DNA from: Legionella moravica DSM 19234
Lineage (GTDB): Bacteria; Pseudomonadota; Gammaproteobacteria; Legionellales; Legionellaceae
DNA length: 64,000 nt
Assembly (NCBI RefSeq): GCF_000423305.1
Contig: NZ_KE384001.1
Coordinates: 62,001 to 126,000 of the forward strand
Direction of reading: 5' to 3'
Below are positions 42,070-51,481 of the stretch, one piece after another; position 1 is the stretch's first letter, and the number at the start of each line of letters is the position of its first letter. Position numbers and translations under genes: made by a program. The notes under the pieces are model-generated. The model saw nothing but the letters and a program-made list of their open reading frames with translations, ran no database searches and had not been told where the DNA came from.

Positions 42070-43818
42070 CTATTTAATAGCGGCTGATGATACCTCCTGA
42101 GTCGTAAAAGGATAATAACGCAGGCTGGCAAAAACCATTTGATCACTAGTTTGATAACCAATGTATTGGGGGTTAACCACATTGGTCTGTCCGCCATTGC
42201 CTGAGAAGAGTTTTCGCACGGTATAGGAATACTGTAGGCCAGCACGTAAATCGCCAAAATCTCCTTGATACACTTTATTCCATAAACCGGTTGTCACTTG
42301 CCATATTGCCTGATTGTTTCCTTCACAAATGCCGTATTCAATGTTGCATCCAGTATTGTTTGCGTTAGGAACACCATACCCAAAGTAATTGTCATTAACT
42401 CTGAAATAAGTGCGATCTTCTTGTTCTTTACCACCATAGACATAGAGGTCAAGTTTTGGCGTGGCATGCAATGTTGCACCAGCCATGAATATAACTTCAG
42501 GTATTGCTGTTAATGTGCCATTAGAATTTAGCGTTGCATCAGGAAGAAAACCGGAGGAATAACTTCCTATACCGCGGCCTGCCAGGAAATTTCCTTGAAG
42601 ATCAAGTAACTTCGGAAGTACTTCAATAACGCCGCTACCGCCAAAACCATAAGCACTTGTATCATGATTTTCATTATAATTAGGCGCGGTTCGAACGCGA
42701 TTATAGAAATTGCGGTGCAAACCGATACCTTCAATGTGAACTCGGTGATGATTAAAAGTATCTTCATAAGCCAGCTTTCCAATCACATCAGGAATGTTGT
42801 TCAAAGAAAAAATCGCAACATTGGGAAGAGTTTGAATTCCGGGGCTAGAACAAATCTGGCTTATAACTCCATTGCCCAAATTGGTTCCGCAGGGTGTGCC
42901 ACCAAAGGTTGTTTGAGCGTTTTCTATTGAGATCGCTGCGGTGAACACCTCGCCCAGATTCTTTACCAGACGTAATTGCGGTTGGCGTTTCCATACAAAA
43001 CCGACAACATATTGAGCATCAATGGTTAGTGGTACTAACTCATTGCGAGGCGTTATTCCTTTTAGATTCGTTGTTGCAAGAGACCAGGTTTGACCTGCCA
43101 GTACGTGAACTCCCCAATTATTCCAGTCCGTATTAAAATAAGCATGCCTTAATCTCAGATCGAAGGAGTTACTTTCTGTAGAGTTTGCTGAACCGTTACC
43201 TAAAAAATCGACCTCGAGATATCCAGATACCAAGGTTTCTGGATTGATTACTCCCTCAAATAGGCTGGATAAACGTGATTGGCGGGCAGAGAGTCTGGTT
43301 TCTCTCATATAATGCAAGGGATTATTACCAAGTGGAATGCCACTGAAGAAGGATCCCACATCAGACTGTTGATAGAGTGAGCGAGTAAAACCTTCGAGAG
43401 CAAAAAATCCACCAGGAGTGATCGTCAGTCCTTTTAGATAAATCTTTTTATCTTTGGCAATGTAAGGCCCCTTAGTAGATGTAGAAGATACTGGATGTGC
43501 TACAGGTTTTTGTACTACGGGCTGTTTGACATGCGGTTTGTCCGATGTAATCACTTGCTTGGTCTTATGGATTTGAGTACTGCCATTACTTTTTGATCCA
43601 TGAGATATCTTGGTAGTTGCTTTGTGCTGCGCGATAAGCAATTGTTCCAATAAACGAACCCTATTTTCCAATGCTTCAATCTGTTTTTGTTGTTCATTAG
43701 ACGTAGACGCCGTATGACCGGGTACAGAGACGCTGACGGTCAGAAGCGTTGCAAGAATGGAGGAGGATGCAAGGGTAGAAACGGGGCGGCGTTTTTCTTC
43801 AGAGAGTAGTAACTTCAT
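42070..43818 (-). CDS. DUF3573-type porin, copy 1
   Basis: 582 residues from ATG 43818, chosen because AAGGA lies 8 bp upstream. The signal peptide is long (MKLLLSEEKRRPVSTLASSS, then ILATLLTVSVSVPGHTAS). A short coiled coil (QKQIEALENRVRLLEQLLIA) precedes a linker and a large beta-barrel with many aromatic-ended strands (DLRLRHAYFNTDWNNW, FASLRYYPFT). From memory this is the lpg1974-type Legionella outer-membrane family, in which the coiled coil may trimerise the protein. It is the downstream copy of a tandem pair with 44215 and shares long identical stretches. Confidence 0.85.
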   Translation of the reverse strand: MKLLLSEEKRRPVSTLASSSILATLLTVSVSVPGHTASTSNEQQKQIEALENRVRLLEQLLIAQHKATTKISHGSKSNGSTQIHKTKQVITSDKPHVKQPVVQKPVAHPVSSTSTKGPYIAKDKKIYLKGLTITPGGFFALEGFTRSLYQQSDVGSFFSGIPLGNNPLHYMRETRLSARQSRLSSLFEGVINPETLVSGYLEVDFLGNGSANSTESNSFDLRLRHAYFNTDWNNWGVHVLAGQTWSLATTNLKGITPRNELVPLTIDAQYVVGFVWKRQPQLRLVKNLGEVFTAAISIENAQTTFGGTPCGTNLGNGVISQICSSPGIQTLPNVAIFSLNNIPDVIGKLAYEDTFNHHRVHIEGIGLHRNFYNRVRTAPNYNENHDTSAYGFGGSGVIEVLPKLLDLQGNFLAGRGIGSYSSGFLPDATLNSNGTLTAIPEVIFMAGATLHATPKLDLYVYGGKEQEDRTYFRVNDNYFGYGVPNANNTGCNIEYGICEGNNQAIWQVTTGLWNKVYQGDFGDLRAGLQYSYTVRKLFSGNGGQTNVVNPQYIGYQTSDQMVFASLRYYPFTTQEVSSAAIK

Positions 43819-44214
43819 AAAACATGTCCTTATATTAGATTTCAACACTATTCTGATTTATCAGGGTAGGTTGACGATGCATGGGTTCAATTTGTCACTC
43901 CTAATGCTCGAAATGTACGGACTGACCGCGAAATCAGCCTAATACATTGGAACCCGTGGTTAATGCCCGAGCTATTCTCTTAAAAGAGGGTCTCTCTGGG
44001 GCAAGCCATGCCTCGTATTGGTTAGCATGCAATGGTTCATAGTTCCTGGCTAATTAACAGAGCGTATAAACGGAGTTACCTCTAGCGTTATCAGGGAAGC
44101 GATTCTCTATGATTCATTGTTAAAAATCAATAAGATAAAGAGAGATATGTATAAAAAATGAGGGGTGGCTCAAGAGATTGAGTTGTGCGAAAGGCGTCTG
44201 TTGCTTTTGCCTGA

Positions 44215-45954
44215 TTAGTAGTTGCCGCTGAAAGTAAATGGATAATAGCGCAGGCTGGCAAAAACCATATGATCATGGGTTTGATAACCAATGTATTGGG
44301 GGTTAAGTAAATTCTCCTGTCCTCCATTACCTGAAAAGATTTTTCGCACAGTATAGGAATATTGAAGGCCAGCACGTACATCACCGTAATCCCCTTGATA
44401 CACCTTATTCCATAAACCGGTTGTCACTTGCCATAAGGTCTGATTGTTTCCCCCACAAATACCGTATTCAATGTTGCATCCAGTATTGTTTGCGTTAGGA
44501 ACACCATACCCAAAGTAATTGTCATTAACTCTGAAATAAGTGCGATCTTCTTGTTCTTTACCACCATAGACATAGACGTCAAATTTTGAAGTGGCATGCA
44601 ATGTTGCACCTGCCATGAATATAACTTCAGGTATCGCGATTAATGAACCATTGGAATTTAAAGTCGCATCAGGAAGAAAACCGGAGGAATAACTTCCTAC
44701 GCCGCGGCCTGCCAGGAAATTTCCATGAAGATCAAGGTATTTCGGAATTAATTCGATCAATCCGCCACCACCAAAACCGTACGCACTTGTATTATGATTT
44801 TCATTAAAGTCAGGCACGCTTCGAACGCGATTATACAAATTACGGTGCAAACCGAAACCTTCAATGTGAACTCTATGGTTATTAATAGTGTCTTCATAAG
44901 CCAGCTTTCCAATCACATCAGGAATGTTGTTCAAAGAAAAAAACACAATATTGGGAAGAGTTTGAATTCCGGGGCTAGAACAAATCTGGCTTATAACTCC
45001 ATTGCCCAAATTGGTTCCGCAGGGTGTGCCACCAAAAGTCGTTTGAGCGTTTTCAATTGAGATCGCTGCGGTGAACAGCTCGCCCAGATTCTTTACCAGA
45101 CGCAATTGGGGTTGGCGTTTCCAAACATAACCAATGACAAATTGGGCATCAATGGTTAATGGAAGAAATTCATTGCGAGGCGTTATTCCTTTTAGATTCG
45201 TTGTTGCAAGTGAAAAGGTTTGACCAGCCAGGACATGAGCACCCCAATTATTCCAGTCGGTATTAAAATAAGCATGCCTTAATCTCAGATCGAAGGAATT
45301 ACTTTCAGTGGAATTTGCTGAACCGTTGCCAAAAAAGTCGACCTCTATATATCCGGCCACTAACGTTTCGGGATTGATTACTCCCTCAAACAGGCTGGAC
45401 AAACGTGATGTACGTGCAGAGAATCTGGTTTCACTCATATAATGCAAGGGGTTATTGCCAAGTGGAATTCCGCCGAAGAAGGATCCCACATCAGATTGTT
45501 GATAAAGTGAGCGAGTAAAACCTTCGCCAGCCAAAAATCCGCCAGGTGAGATCGTCAGTCCTTTTAGATAAATTTTTTTATCTTTTGTAGTGAATGGTTT
45601 CTTAAGAGAAACTGAGGATACTGGATGTGCTTCAGGTTTCTGTACTACGGGCTGTTTGACATGCAGTTTGCCCGATGTGATAGAAGGAGTGGTCTTAATG
45701 GAGTGAGTAGCGCTATTTCTTTTTGATCTATGGGATGAATTGGTTGATATTTTTTGTTGTGCAATAAGCAATTTTTCCAGTGAACGAATCCTATCTTCCA
45801 GTGCTTGAATCCGTTTTTGTTGCTCATTAGAAGAAGATGTTGACGTTGCATGTGCTGAGGCAGAGACGTTAATGGTCAGTAGAGTTGCAAGAATGGAAGA
45901 TGATGCAAGGGTAGAAACGGGGCGGAATTTTTCTTCAGAGAGGAGTAACTTCAT
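44215..45954 (-). CDS. DUF3573-type porin, copy 2
   Basis: 579 residues from ATG 45954 (AAGGA 8 bp upstream, as in copy 1). Same architecture as copy 1: signal peptide (ILATLLTINVSASAHATS), coiled coil (QKRIQALEDRIRSLEKLLIA), linker and beta-barrel ending SLRYYPFTFSGNY. Differences concentrate in the linker, the coiled coil and a few strands; the middle of the barrel is nearly identical. The upstream regions are also duplicated, so the two copies may be co-regulated or have begun to diverge. Confidence 0.85.
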   Translation of the reverse strand: MKLLLSEEKFRPVSTLASSSILATLLTINVSASAHATSTSSSNEQQKRIQALEDRIRSLEKLLIAQQKISTNSSHRSKRNSATHSIKTTPSITSGKLHVKQPVVQKPEAHPVSSVSLKKPFTTKDKKIYLKGLTISPGGFLAGEGFTRSLYQQSDVGSFFGGIPLGNNPLHYMSETRFSARTSRLSSLFEGVINPETLVAGYIEVDFFGNGSANSTESNSFDLRLRHAYFNTDWNNWGAHVLAGQTFSLATTNLKGITPRNEFLPLTIDAQFVIGYVWKRQPQLRLVKNLGELFTAAISIENAQTTFGGTPCGTNLGNGVISQICSSPGIQTLPNIVFFSLNNIPDVIGKLAYEDTINNHRVHIEGFGLHRNLYNRVRSVPDFNENHNTSAYGFGGGGLIELIPKYLDLHGNFLAGRGVGSYSSGFLPDATLNSNGSLIAIPEVIFMAGATLHATSKFDVYVYGGKEQEDRTYFRVNDNYFGYGVPNANNTGCNIEYGICGGNNQTLWQVTTGLWNKVYQGDYGDVRAGLQYSYTVRKIFSGNGGQENLLNPQYIGYQTHDHMVFASLRYYPFTFSGNY

Positions 45955-46931
45955 AAAACATGTCCTTATATTACATTCAACACTATTCTGGTTTATCAGG
46001 GTATGTTGACAGTGCATGGGTTCAATTCGCCACTCCTAATGCTCAAATTGTACGTATTGACCGCCAAATCAGCGTAATGCATTGGAACCCGAGGTCAAGT
46101 CATGCCTCCAATTGGTTAGCATGCAATGGTTCATAGTTCCTGGCTGATTAATGGAGCATATTATATATAAAGTCAACAACAACGTTATCAGGGGAGCGAT
46201 TTTCTATGATTAGATTTTAAAAATCAATAAGATAACGAAAGAGTGCCAATAAAAAATGAAGGAGAGCATCAGAGATTGAATGATGTAGATACATTCTTGT
46301 TGACTATCAGGATGTTAGTAAATAAATTCGTGACTAAGTCTTAGAGCAGCACTTTGTGTAAGTCCTCACCATTCAACTTTTATCCTTCATTTATGAGAAG
46401 ACTAAGAGGCTATTCACAGAGATATCCACAGAAAGTGTGGATAAGTAATTCAATACAAATAAAAAATTAATAGCAGGAAAACTCATACAGGGCTTGGGGA
46501 TATCATTAGATGAGAGTTATGAATTAGAAAATATGACGAGGAAACTGGAAAAAAATATCCACAGGAACATTAGCTGTTGTTTGGATATTGGGAGGAACAT
46601 CTTAACAACAAAAAAATAAAAAAAACAGTATTGACTGGAAAAAATTACTAAATATTTTTCTATTAAGATTTATCTTGATTTATTCACTGAGCGGAGTTGT
46701 ATTATAGAGGGGATGATTAAGAAAATCAGGCTCTGCTGAATAGTGCTTGATAATTCTGGCGTGGTGCGGTTGTCCGTGCTCTTAATAAGATCTTTGGATG
46801 TTCAGTTTTTTGCTTTCATCTGTGTCTCAGGCCCGTGGACTTTCGAGGCTTCGATGGTGGATTTTCGCTATGAAGCAGAACAATCAAATGAATTACGTTG
46901 TGTTTTAAAATTAGCAAGAAGGAAGAATCAG
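45955..46931. other. 977-bp region upstream of the sulfur genes
   Basis: 45955-46290 is the duplicated porin upstream region. 46410-46563 holds four DnaA-box-like 9-mers and 46610-46690 is very AT-rich. The frame of the TauE gene is open from 46743, but the coding start is placed at 46932. No other ORF is supported. Confidence 0.5.
46410..46563. promoter_or_regulatory. Cluster of DnaA-box-like sites
   Basis: CTATTCACA (46410-46418), ATATCCACA (46422-46430), TGTGGATAA (46436-46444, a perfect TTATCCACA box on the minus strand) and ATATCCACA (46555-46563). The first three lie in 35 bp; an AT-rich stretch follows. It could bind DnaA, as at regulatory DnaA-titration loci. It is unlikely to be the origin because no replication genes are near. 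Confidence 0.45.
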
Positions 46932-47729
46932 ATGCTTATCTTGGGATATATTTTAGCGCTATTTATGGGTTTGATTCTCGGAATGATTGGTGCTGGAGGA
47001 GCAATTCTTACAGTTCCTATTTTAGTTTATTTCCTTGGGGTTATGCCTGTAGTTGCGACCGCCTATTCATTATTAATTGTGGGTAGCACTGCTTTGTTAG
47101 GTTCCATTACATACTGGAAAAAAAAGCAAGTCTATTTAGCAATGGCTGTCATTTTTTCAATTCCTGCATTGTTGACTGTTTTTTTTACTCGTTTCTATAT
47201 TGTGCCATCTCTGCCTGAGTTGATTGTAAACATACCCAAAAATAGTTTTGTCATGATCATTTTTGCTGTTTTAATGCTGATAGCAGGGGGATTCATGCTG
47301 AAACCAATATCCGTTTCATCCATATCTGAACCTCCTGTTTTAAAGTGTATTGATTATTTTAAATTAATGCTCTGCAGTATCTGCATCGGGTTATTGTCCG
47401 GACTGGTGGGGGCTGGTGGTGGTTTTCTTATTATTCCCTCACTTATTGCTTTTTTTGGTTTGGGCATGAAGGATGCAATAGGAACATCGCTAACCATCAT
47501 TGCCATTAACTCTATAGCTGGTTTTCAGGGGGATAGGATAGCAGGAACTGCATTTAACTGGCCATTATTGACGGGGTTTATCTTACTTACACTTACAGGC
47601 ATGATGTTGGGCATCTTAATTGGAAGTAAACTACACGATAAAAAACTCAGGGTAGTGTTTGGCTTATTTACTTTAACTGTTGGCGTTTTGATCATGATCA
47701 AAGAAATTGGTTCTTTGATAAGCTATTAA
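46932..47729 (+). CDS. TauE/SafE (TSUP) family sulfite/sulfonate permease
   Basis: 265 residues, about 7-8 membrane segments. FMGLILGMIGAGGAILTVPILVYFLG and GLLSGLVGAGGGFLIIPSLIAF are the two glycine-rich repeats of the TauE/SafE family, each with a (M/V)GAGG(G) signature. The Met at 46932 is chosen: GGAAG is 8 bp upstream and the first helix begins directly after it. Followed 14 bp later by a persulfide-dioxygenase-like gene, so it probably exports sulfite or thiosulfate. Confidence 0.88.
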   Translation: MLILGYILALFMGLILGMIGAGGAILTVPILVYFLGVMPVVATAYSLLIVGSTALLGSITYWKKKQVYLAMAVIFSIPALLTVFFTRFYIVPSLPELIVNIPKNSFVMIIFAVLMLIAGGFMLKPISVSSISEPPVLKCIDYFKLMLCSICIGLLSGLVGAGGGFLIIPSLIAFFGLGMKDAIGTSLTIIAINSIAGFQGDRIAGTAFNWPLLTGFILLTLTGMMLGILIGSKLHDKKLRVVFGLFTLTVGVLIMIKEIGSLISY

Positions 47730-47743
47730 GCAAGGAGACTATT

Positions 47744-48598
47744 ATGTTAATTCACCATTTCTTTGATAATGATACGGCAACATTTACCTATGTTGTAGCA
47801 GACAGTAAAACAAAAAAATGTGCCATCATCGATGCTGTTCTGGATTTTGATATGCCTTCTGGACGAATTGTGACACATTCAGCAGACAAAGTGCTTGAAT
47901 TTATTCAGCACAATCACTTGGAAGTTGAATGGATATTGGAGACTCATGCCCATGCAGATCATCTCACTGCTGCTCAATACTTAAAAGATAAAGTCGGTGG
48001 GCGAATAGCTATTGGAGAGCATATTAAAGACGTGCAGCAATTTTGGATGCCACTTTTTAATTGTTCAGGTGAATCATCATTTGATGGATCTCAATTTGAT
48101 CATCTGTTTAAGGACGAGGAAACTTTTTATATTGGCACGCTTCCGGTTCGAGTAATGCATACTCCTGGTCATACTCCGGCCTGTGTTACCTATTTAATTG
48201 AAGATGCTGCTTTTGTTGGTGATACTCTCTTTATGCCCTATGTGGGCACTGCCAGAACCGACTTTCCCGGAGGAAGTGCCAACCAACTCTATCGCTCCAT
48301 TCAAAAGATTCTTTCATTACCAGAAAATACTCGCCTGTTTACTTGTCATGATTATCCCCCTTCTGGCCAGGATCCTGATTGCCTATCTACAGTTGGGGCA
48401 CAAAAAAAACATAATATTATGGTCAAGGGAGATGTTTCAGAAGAAGCTTATGTGATTCAGCGCTTGGCTAAAGATAAAGGGAAGCCAGTCCCCAGATTAT
48501 TACTTCCATCCATACAGGTCAATATTCTGGCTGGAAAGCTGAGTGAGCCTGAGGCCAATGGAATACGTTACTTAAAAATACCGTTAAACAGCTTATAA
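47744..48598 (+). CDS. Persulfide dioxygenase-like metallo-hydrolase (ETHE1/Blh type)
   Basis: 284 residues of metallo-beta-lactamase fold. ETHAHADHLTAAQYLK is the HxHxDH metal site, HTPGHTPACVTYL and FVGDTLFMP give the other ligands, and FTCHDYPP is typical of ETHE1/Blh proteins. These oxidise glutathione persulfide to sulfite. The 14-bp gap to the TauE gene and AAGGAG before the ATG indicate one operon: dioxygenase making sulfite and permease exporting it. The usual BigR regulator is not next to it. Confidence 0.88.
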   Translation: MLIHHFFDNDTATFTYVVADSKTKKCAIIDAVLDFDMPSGRIVTHSADKVLEFIQHNHLEVEWILETHAHADHLTAAQYLKDKVGGRIAIGEHIKDVQQFWMPLFNCSGESSFDGSQFDHLFKDEETFYIGTLPVRVMHTPGHTPACVTYLIEDAAFVGDTLFMPYVGTARTDFPGGSANQLYRSIQKILSLPENTRLFTCHDYPPSGQDPDCLSTVGAQKKHNIMVKGDVSEEAYVIQRLAKDKGKPVPRLLLPSIQVNILAGKLSEPEANGIRYLKIPLNSL

Positions 48599-48705
48599 GG
48601 ACCTATTAAATATCACTTATTACAAGTAGTGGATTTAACGTATTTCTAAAAGTCAGCGATCTTGATACTCTTATATTTAATTAGTGCTCTGATCAGGGAT
48701 TGATT

Positions 48706-49473
48706 ATGGTTTTGTATAGTGCTTCTTCTTCATATTATTCGATGATTGGTCGTTACGCTTTACTCGAGGCAGGTGTGCCTTTTCAACTCCGGCGTATGGA
48801 TATTCATTTAGCTAAAGAGCAATTATCTCCCTGGTATATGAAGATAAACCCTTCCATGACGGTACCTGCTCTGGTTGATAACGAGCAGATCTGGACAGAC
48901 AGTCAGGATATTTTAAAGTTTGCAGCTGATAAGGCTGGCGAGCTCTGGATGGATGCAGATGCCGAATGTGCCTCCAGAATCGAGGAACTGGTCCGCGATC
49001 AATATTCCATTACAATTGAACGGCTGACTTTTGGTAAAGCCTTGAGCCGGATCGCTCTACTTAGATTTTTTGCTCTCAATATGTTGCGAAAAGCAATTCG
49101 CTCTCTGGAAGCCGAGCTGCCGACGTCGTTGGATAAGGCTGCAATTGAAGCCAAAATCAGTCTGAACAAACAGCGTTTGGCTTATTTTACAGAAGGATCT
49201 CTTGTTGAAAAACTGGAGATTGAGCGTAACAATATTCGTTGTTACCTCAAAAAATTACCCGTTCCACAAACATTTTTATTGGGTGAGAAAATCAGTTCGG
49301 TTGATATTCTTACCGTAGTTTTATTAGGACGTTTAAAAATGATAGGTGAGTATCAGCTGGTGGAATCAGTTGATTTAATGAATTGGTTTAAACGAATGCA
49401 GTCACGTCCTGCCTATAAAGAAGCAGACATCTGGACCTATTTTCAACCATGGAGAATTCTGTTAAAGCGTTAA
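48706..49473 (+). CDS. Glutathione S-transferase-like protein
   Basis: 255 residues. LYSASSSYYSMIGRYALLEA, then NPSMTVPALVDNEQIWTDSQDIL, is a GST N-terminal thioredoxin domain with a cis-Pro (VPALV) and a Ser-rich active site instead of a clear Cys or Tyr. The C-terminal half is helical, with the late segment FLLGEKISSVDILTVVLLGRL typical of GSTs. ATG 48706 has AGGGA 7 bp upstream. Substrate unknown; its place after the persulfide dioxygenase suggests glutathione chemistry, though 107 bp separate them. Confidence 0.82.
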   Translation: MVLYSASSSYYSMIGRYALLEAGVPFQLRRMDIHLAKEQLSPWYMKINPSMTVPALVDNEQIWTDSQDILKFAADKAGELWMDADAECASRIEELVRDQYSITIERLTFGKALSRIALLRFFALNMLRKAIRSLEAELPTSLDKAAIEAKISLNKQRLAYFTEGSLVEKLEIERNNIRCYLKKLPVPQTFLLGEKISSVDILTVVLLGRLKMIGEYQLVESVDLMNWFKRMQSRPAYKEADIWTYFQPWRILLKR

Positions 49474-49773
49474 GACATAAGGCAGTATTCATTTACATAA
49501 ACTCTGAAATTCCCGTTGGTGGAGCAGTTCAATGCCTGTGTTAATTGAATCATCTGGAATTGAGTTAAAGATTTTAAAAGCCAGGCACATCATAGAGGTT
49601 GCTGGGGGAAAATTCTTTATTTCATTGTCTGCAATTAAAGGACGTTATTTAATTAGTTCCTAACTTATTGACTTATAAGATTTAATACGTATGATTAATT
49701 TTCCTAAAATTCTTTCTGCGCTTTGAAACTTTATTGCTCAGCAAATTGAATTAATAATAATAAACAAGCGATA

Positions 49774-51453
49774 ATGAAAAAAAATTCAATTCTATCTTCA
49801 TTGACAGCTGCTGCTGTGATGTTACCCGCTTTAAACTTTGCCGCTGTATCAACGAATCAGGCGGAATCGACTAATCAGCTGGGTGTTACCAAAATTGAGC
49901 CGCCTGTGTTAAAAAAAACAGCGAGTCTTTCTTTTGGCGCGGACAACGGTAGTCCTGTCCTCTGCGTTGCTCCTTATCTCAAAAAGCTTCTTGACTTGAA
50001 GCCCATTCAAATATTTTATCTGAATGATTGCCCTGACAAGGTCGTTGACCCTGAAGGAGGGGATGCTGCTCTTCTGAACAGTGTAAGTAACTCAGAACAA
50101 TTGGATGGGGATACTGCTTCTACGTCTGAAAAGCTGGATGAGGACACCGGCTCTTCCAGTGAAAAGCTTGAGGAAGATGGTGGGACTTCCATCGACTCTG
50201 GTGCGAATTCATCTGATGCTGCGGCCAACGGTTCACAATCGGATACGGCCACGGATTCGGAGTACGACCCTCATGCCATTTTTGGCGCGGATTCCAAGGT
50301 CTTTACTCGAATCATGCATCCTGTCAAAAATCTTTTTGCTGATGTCGCATTGGCTTTAACCAAAATTACTCACAACAACCAACAATATAATCTGGTACCG
50401 TATAGTCCCGATCCTATGATTGATGTTAATGCCATCAATGCGTATTTAGAAATTCCGTTTACAGAAAAGATGGATTTCAAGGTGGCTGTTGGTCGTGATG
50501 CTTTAACCAGTGCTTCTCCTATATATTATACAGTAACCGGTGCATCGCCTGGGGTGGTCGCTCCTGATACTGGAGTCGCCAAACAGGCAGTAACTGGCGC
50601 GTCCGTTCGTGATCAACGTAATGAAGCAGCGGTTAGTTTAAATTATTATGGAGAAAAAGCGACCACAAAAGTTGAAGTTGGCGCATCGAGAGAATACGAT
50701 TACAAATCAAATTTTATCGGAGCAGAAACAAGCATCGATTTTAATAATAAAAATACAGCTTTAAATATTGGAACGAGCTATACAGCCAATGACATTATAC
50801 CCAACCAGCTTGGCGCGATAAACCCCAGGGTGGGCGGTACGAATAATAATTGGCAAATGATGGGCGGGATAACCCAAGTCGTCAATACTACCACTCTGGC
50901 TCAATTTGCAGTAACGTATTTTCTGGACAGAGGATTTATGAACGATCCTTACAAACCGGATTATCTCCCAGACAGGAGAGTGGGGTGGTCATTTGCGGGT
51001 AAGTATCTACATTATATACAATCGTTTCATGAAGCTGGGTTCAATTTGGAGTATCGTTATTATACAGATGATTGGGGCGTTAGCTCCTCGACGGTGAAAT
51101 CCACTTTGCGTATGGATTTGGTGAATGGTTGGGGTTTGGAGCCTGGTATTCGTTATTATTCACAAACGGGTACTAAGTACTATAATCTGTTAACCCCTCC
51201 AAACGTGACGCCACAAAGTACGTTTTTATTCTATACCAGTGACTATCGTTTTGCTTCTTATGGTCAGTTGTCTGGTTTGTTGGAGGTGGATAAACAGTTA
51301 TCTGCCAGTAATACAGCGTATATTGGAGGCTCGTATGGAGTCAGAAATGCCTCTATGCGTTTAGGTGGTACCAAAGTAACGTATCCGACAGAACCTGAAT
51401 TTACCAAAATCAGGATGGCGGTGGTGTATGTCGGAATTAAAGGCGTTTATTAG
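49774..51453 (+). CDS. DUF3570 outer-membrane beta-barrel protein
   Basis: 559 residues. A signal sequence (MKKNSILSSLTAAAVMLPAL) is followed by DUF3570 features: NLVPYSPDPMIDVNAINAYL, then TGASVRDQRNEAAVSLNYY, and barrel strands such as NYYGEKATTKVEVGAS. An acidic, Ser-rich insert (about 105-170) contains three rough repeats of LD-x-DT-x-S-x-SEKL, which most DUF3570 proteins lack as I recall them. The protein also has VTGAS twice (255-258 and 274-277) and DALTSASP at 242. These resemble, imperfectly, the (S/T)GA(S/T) flavinylation motif used by ApbE, whose gene is two genes downstream. A TlpA-like gene overlaps the end region. Confidence 0.75.
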   Translation: MKKNSILSSLTAAAVMLPALNFAAVSTNQAESTNQLGVTKIEPPVLKKTASLSFGADNGSPVLCVAPYLKKLLDLKPIQIFYLNDCPDKVVDPEGGDAALLNSVSNSEQLDGDTASTSEKLDEDTGSSSEKLEEDGGTSIDSGANSSDAAANGSQSDTATDSEYDPHAIFGADSKVFTRIMHPVKNLFADVALALTKITHNNQQYNLVPYSPDPMIDVNAINAYLEIPFTEKMDFKVAVGRDALTSASPIYYTVTGASPGVVAPDTGVAKQAVTGASVRDQRNEAAVSLNYYGEKATTKVEVGASREYDYKSNFIGAETSIDFNNKNTALNIGTSYTANDIIPNQLGAINPRVGGTNNNWQMMGGITQVVNTTTLAQFAVTYFLDRGFMNDPYKPDYLPDRRVGWSFAGKYLHYIQSFHEAGFNLEYRYYTDDWGVSSSTVKSTLRMDLVNGWGLEPGIRYYSQTGTKYYNLLTPPNVTPQSTFLFYTSDYRFASYGQLSGLLEVDKQLSASNTAYIGGSYGVRNASMRLGGTKVTYPTEPEFTKIRMAVVYVGIKGVY

Positions 51454-51481
51454 TGCATTAACCATTAACAAGGAGAGAGTG

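Larger units (their letters stand above)
42070..46290. repeat. Tandem duplication of porin gene with upstream region
   Basis: The units are about 42070-44190 and 44215-46290. Each holds the porin gene plus about 370 bp upstream, including TTGGTTAGCATGCAATGG and GGTTCATAGTTCCTGGCT. Copy 1 has about 50 extra bp upstream (near 43965-44005). Identity is patchy: some blocks over 100 bp are identical, others diverge, which suggests gene conversion. Confidence 0.8.

Noticed and set aside
46410-46563. Chromosomal replication origin
   Set aside because: Only four DnaA-like boxes, one perfect, and no replication genes nearby. Reported as a cluster, not as oriC.
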